Shown: piece by piece, positions 60,867 to 64,000 of the stretch
Layout of the letters: the number at the start of each line of letters is the position of its first letter
How positions within the stretch are numbered: position 1 is the first letter of the stretch
Assembly (NCBI GenBank): GCA_030248295.1
Contig: JASANH010000863.1
Span: 124,001-188,000 of the forward strand
Source: Mesodorylaimus sp. YZB2_4
Taxonomy: Eukaryota > Nematoda > Enoplea > Dorylaimida > Dorylaimidae
Reading direction: 5' to 3'
Length of the DNA: 64,000 bases
Notes under the pieces: generated by a model
Database searches by the model: none
Told to the model about the DNA's origin: nothing
Seen by the model: the letters and a program-made list of their open reading frames with translations, nothing else
Made by a program: the position numbers and the translations under genes

Positions 60867-63800
60867 ATGGAACCCAATGACTTTCGCAAATATGGCAAAG
60901 AAATGGTCGACTATATTGCCGACTATTTGGAGAATATTTCAAAAAGGCGAGTCGTACCATCCATCGAACCAGGATATTTGAGAAGCTGCTTGCCAAAAGA
61001 TCCTCCTCAAAAACCAGAACCATTCCATCACGTCTTGCAAGATGTCGAAAATTTTATTATGCCCGGGGTGAGTGTAACCTGATGCAATAACCTCGAATAA
61101 AATAGCAGATCAAAAGACTTTGATCATCTAGAAAAATGTAATTGGCAATTTCACTCAATTTTCCAGAAATTTTTTACAAAATTCTTTACGGTAGGACCAG
61201 TTGAGGTTTTGCTATACTGTACGAGAGAAACACCCACTCCACTCCAAAGTGTTAACGTTCAGCTCATGTTATGAGATGCTGAGCTAGCAAATTTAAAAGG
61301 ATAAACTGTGGAACTGCTGTTTAGCCCCATTCAGACGACGAAAAATGCTGATTGAGTCTGGATAGACGTTTCCGTGGCTTTACATAGAGCATGTACTAAA
61401 GTTCACGCGTGTTTTGTGTAGCCGCAGGTTACGAGTTTAACGGATGAGAAAATAGAGGCTACTCATACTGTAACAGCTGCTGTATGAGTACTGTATTGCC
61501 GCATAGTCGTATTTATATGTCTGGGGCTCAGATTTCGGGATTTTTTAATGGTACATTATATCTTGTGAAGAATAGTAGAGTGAAATCTTGAAAGCGTGGA
61601 CGGACTCGACCTTTACTGGCTGACGTTTCAAAATCGTTAAATGTTTTTTTGAACAAGAATAGGATAGACTATTTTTCTTCCAATTTTTTGAAGACTTTTT
61701 TACCAAATAGTTAAGTATAGCTCGGAAAAGGGTGAAATCAAAGCTTCAAAAATATCAAGACAATCTCTTCATTCAGCATTTTTGATACCACAACAAAAAT
61801 GAAAGTGGATATTTGGCCAGCCTTGGTTTGAGTATCTCGAAAACCCTCAGGAATCCGCTTTGGCTCAAGCCTGTTTTGCCTACCCTCACTTTCATTCTGC
61901 CTAACTTCTAAGTATGTTGAGAATGTTGTGTCAGTCTATCATAAGATCTGACTTTGACATAATTTTCTGATTAATTTCTGCGTAAGCCTCCATTTATGAG
62001 TGAGCTCATAAGCTCTTGGCATCCCTGAAAAATGGGTTGCCCTAACATAGTGCAGTATGTAGCCGGCCAGCAGTCAAGCCTTACAAGCAGGGCTGCGTGG
62101 GGACCAGCACACACAGCAGCGTGGCACCGACTTCCTAGGACCCTGGCGGCCGGACTATGGGCCCTAAGTCTTCAACAGGAGACTGTCCGCTCGCCTGGCT
62201 TCAGTCTCTTCACTCGGAGCCCTTCATTGGTAATGGGTGAATCAGCACGGTGGTAGGAGCCTGGCGTGCCTGGCGACCTCCGCCGCTAGGGATCGAACTT
62301 AGGACGACCCCTGCCGCTCTACCAAGCAGCGGGAAACAGGAGCAGCCACACTGGTGCAGTGGTGGAAGACGTGTGTCACATTTTTTTGGCAGAACTGGAA
62401 AGTCGTCGGCCCTGAGTTTACCTCGAGCCGTCTGACAACTTGGTGAAGTTCTCTCTGTGCCTTGCACGCCTAAAGGTTGGTGACTCACCCTTGATCGCTC
62501 CAGGATCGATAAAAGAGGAGAGGCCGTGCGGGGCGAGGCTCTTGAACCCCGGCTCACGGCGCATAGGCGGAGTATGGTTGGTCGCTGACATCGCGGAGTG
62601 ACGACTAACACGCACCCTTGTCCGGCATGCACCCCCGATGGACCCTAGTCGATGGCAAGACAGGGTCAACTGACGGTCCTCTAGCCCGCGGGTAGAAGGC
62701 CATAAATCGACCCTCCCATGGACCGAGTAGAACGAGCAGACACGCCGAACCACTGCACCACCGCGGCCGCCTATTTGAAATAATGCCGCTGGCTAGTTTA
62801 GCCTGATTCGCCCTGTTTTAGGTCACTCATTGGCAACATCCTCGTTTCCATGCTTACTTCCCAGCCGGAAATTCGTTCCCATCGATCCTGGCTGATATGC
62901 TCTCAGATGCGATTGGATGCGTAGGATTCTCCTGGGTATGCTCGCCCCATTTTCAACTAGTTGTACGAATATAAGGTTTTTTCGTTTAAGGCTGCAAGTC
63001 CAGCTTGTACCGAATTAGAGATGATCATGTTGGATTGGCTAGGAAGAATGATCGGCTTGCCAAAAGAATTTTTACCGTTCACAGAAAATGGGCGAGGTGG
63101 TGGGGTCATACAGGTGAGTGCTATCCCAGTTTGTCGATGTTACAGACATTAGTAGCTTTATTCTGTCTATTCGTGACAGCCACCCGGTCTGACAATAAAA
63201 TCAAGATCTTTTCGCGCCAAAATTTTAATTTTCAATTGTTTGAAACGAACAATGAATGCGAGGTGTTTTCTAACAACAAGACCTCTGGCAAATTGAAACT
63301 GTTGGTATATAAAATCAATAAAGCTCTAGCATGTTAGTTTCGCAAAATGACTGGGTTAGATTAGATGACAGAGCCTTCTTCTAGGGCTCGGCCAGCGAGT
63401 GTATTCTGGTCTCACTCCTAGCTGCTCGTTTCGAGATGATGAAACAATTACGAGCTCGTTATCCGTTCGTCGACGAGGGCATCCTACTTTCTAAACTGAT
63501 CGCTTACTGTTCCAAGGAGGCCCATTCGTCCGTCGAAAAAGCTTGTATGATCGGCTTGGTCAAACTGCGCATTTTGGAAACTGATAAAAAGTTTCGTTTG
63601 CGAGGCGATGCTTTACGAAGTGCCATACAGGTCAGTGTCCTTGCTGGGGCACGGATGTTGGAAGACCCTTGTTAAACCTTTTTAGGACGATAGGAATATG
63701 GGTTTGATCCCATTTTTCGTCAGCACAACATTAGGCACGACGTCGTGTTGTAGTTTCGATGCGTTGAGTGAAATCGGACCCGTGTGCTCTGAGGAATCGA

Positions 63801-63880
63801 TCTGGTTGCATGTGGACGCTGCGTACGCTGGTTCGGCTCTTATGTGTCCTGAATTCAAATATTTAATGGCGGGAATTGAG
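60867..63880 (+). CDS. tdc-1: Tyrosine decarboxylase (aromatic amino acid decarboxylase family), 3' end outside window
   Basis: Five exons (60867-61067, 62822-62935, 62991-63113, 63385-63630, 63686-63880), all phase 0, give the first 293 residues. The last exon ends at a GTAAGA donor and the rest lies beyond the window. The PLP enzyme converts tyrosine to tyramine, the precursor of octopamine. [20 protein letters not shown] opens the typical N-terminal three-helix segment. [19 protein letters not shown] and [14 protein letters not shown] follow, the latter with the substrate-pocket residues. HPFVEEG-like [13 protein letters not shown] and [13 protein letters not shown] set it nearer to tyrosine than to dopa decarboxylases. 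His193 stacks on PLP and Asp272 in LHVDAAYAG pairs with its ring nitrogen, one residue off from human DDC numbering. The PLP lysine (NPxKW) lies in the missing part. Intron 1 holds two SINE-like elements. Confidence 0.95.
62045..62338 (-). mobile_element. tRNA-derived SINE-like element, copy 3
   Basis: Read on the minus strand it has GAGCGGCAGGGGTCG, the B-box-like AAGTTCGATCCCTAG, and the same tail as copy 1 (GCTGTGTGTGCTGGTCCCC, TTGACTGCTGGCCGGCTACA). It lies in intron 1 of the decarboxylase gene. Confidence 0.7.
62341..62772. mobile_element. Family 2 element with tRNA-like heads at both ends
   Basis: The left end reads AGCAGCCACACTGGTGCAGT then GGTGGAAG. The right end, reversed, reads GGCGGCCGCGGTGGTGCAGT then GGTTCGGCG. 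So both ends carry the A-box-like head, facing inward. The body matches 12126-12560. It lies at the 3' end of intron 1, with its edge about 50 bases before the exon 2 acceptor. Confidence 0.7.
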
Positions 63881-64000
63881 GTAAGATTTCAAATGCCCTA
63901 AAAGAACAAGTTTTGTGTACTGGAATTGAGAAACCGCGCCTCCATTCTGTGGATCTGTCCCGAGATCATGCCCTGTAAGCCAAGATGGGATCTTTTGTAC
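63881..64000 (+). other. Start of the next decarboxylase intron
   Basis: No exon encoding the expected continuation (YADSF..NPxKW) is seen before the window ends. Confidence 0.6.

Overview
The window is animal (metazoan) nuclear DNA. It has spliced genes with GT..AG introns, short T-rich acceptors ending TTTCAG, TTTTAG or TTCTAG, and a heavy load of small inverted-repeat elements. A cuticlin-type ZP protein, a tyrosine decarboxylase, lineage-expanded seven-helix receptors and introns of 58-71 bp in one small gene point to an ecdysozoan. A nematode with a repeat-rich genome fits best; a tardigrade or another close relative cannot be excluded. Single-frame ORFs miss most of the real coding sequence, so the gene models below were built by joining exons by hand with phases checked.

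Layout. At 2.8-3.9 kb (-) lies a broken receptor gene interrupted by a homopolymer block that looks like bad assembly. At 5.8-7.5 kb (-) is a complete three-exon cuticlin-like ZP gene with a TATA box. From 8.7 to 12.6 kb there are nested inverted-repeat elements and SINE-like copies. At 14.4-18.6 kb (+) is a complete six-exon ceramide glucosyltransferase. At 19.6-28.0 kb (+) is an eleven-exon LAP-family (Scribble/LET-413/Lano-like) leucine-rich-repeat protein that ends without a PDZ domain. At 29.9-33.6 kb is a decayed transposon with inverted repeats of nearly 400 bp. From 34.2 to 45.1 kb lies a receptor district: one intact gene (35.5 kb, -), one wreck of the same family as the 3 kb pseudogene (37 kb, +), a deleted duplicate of that locus (34.3 kb) and a split, damaged receptor (42.7-45.1 kb, +), with a gag-like element between them. 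From 45 to 47.5 kb there are more inverted-repeat and SINE-like elements. At 48.0-49.2 kb (-) is an intact single-exon receptor. At 52.8-53.2 kb (-) is a very small three-exon IQ-motif protein found only by joining short exons. From 54.6 to 59.9 kb there are MITEs. At 60.9 kb to the end (+) are five exons of tyrosine decarboxylase, running off the window.

The genes do not form one pathway. Tyrosine decarboxylase (tyramine/octopamine synthesis), an IQ protein of calmodulin-binding type and several receptors would suit neural signalling. The glucosyltransferase and LAP protein serve membrane lipid synthesis and epithelial polarity, and the ZP protein serves the cuticle. I did not find a clearly new molecular system. 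The best leads are the PDZ-less LAP model with a cluster of GTGTAAAGTG palindromes before its start, the large-TIR element with its recurrent coding domains, the receptor locus duplicated with and without its coding part, and the 84 bp hairpin MITE pair.
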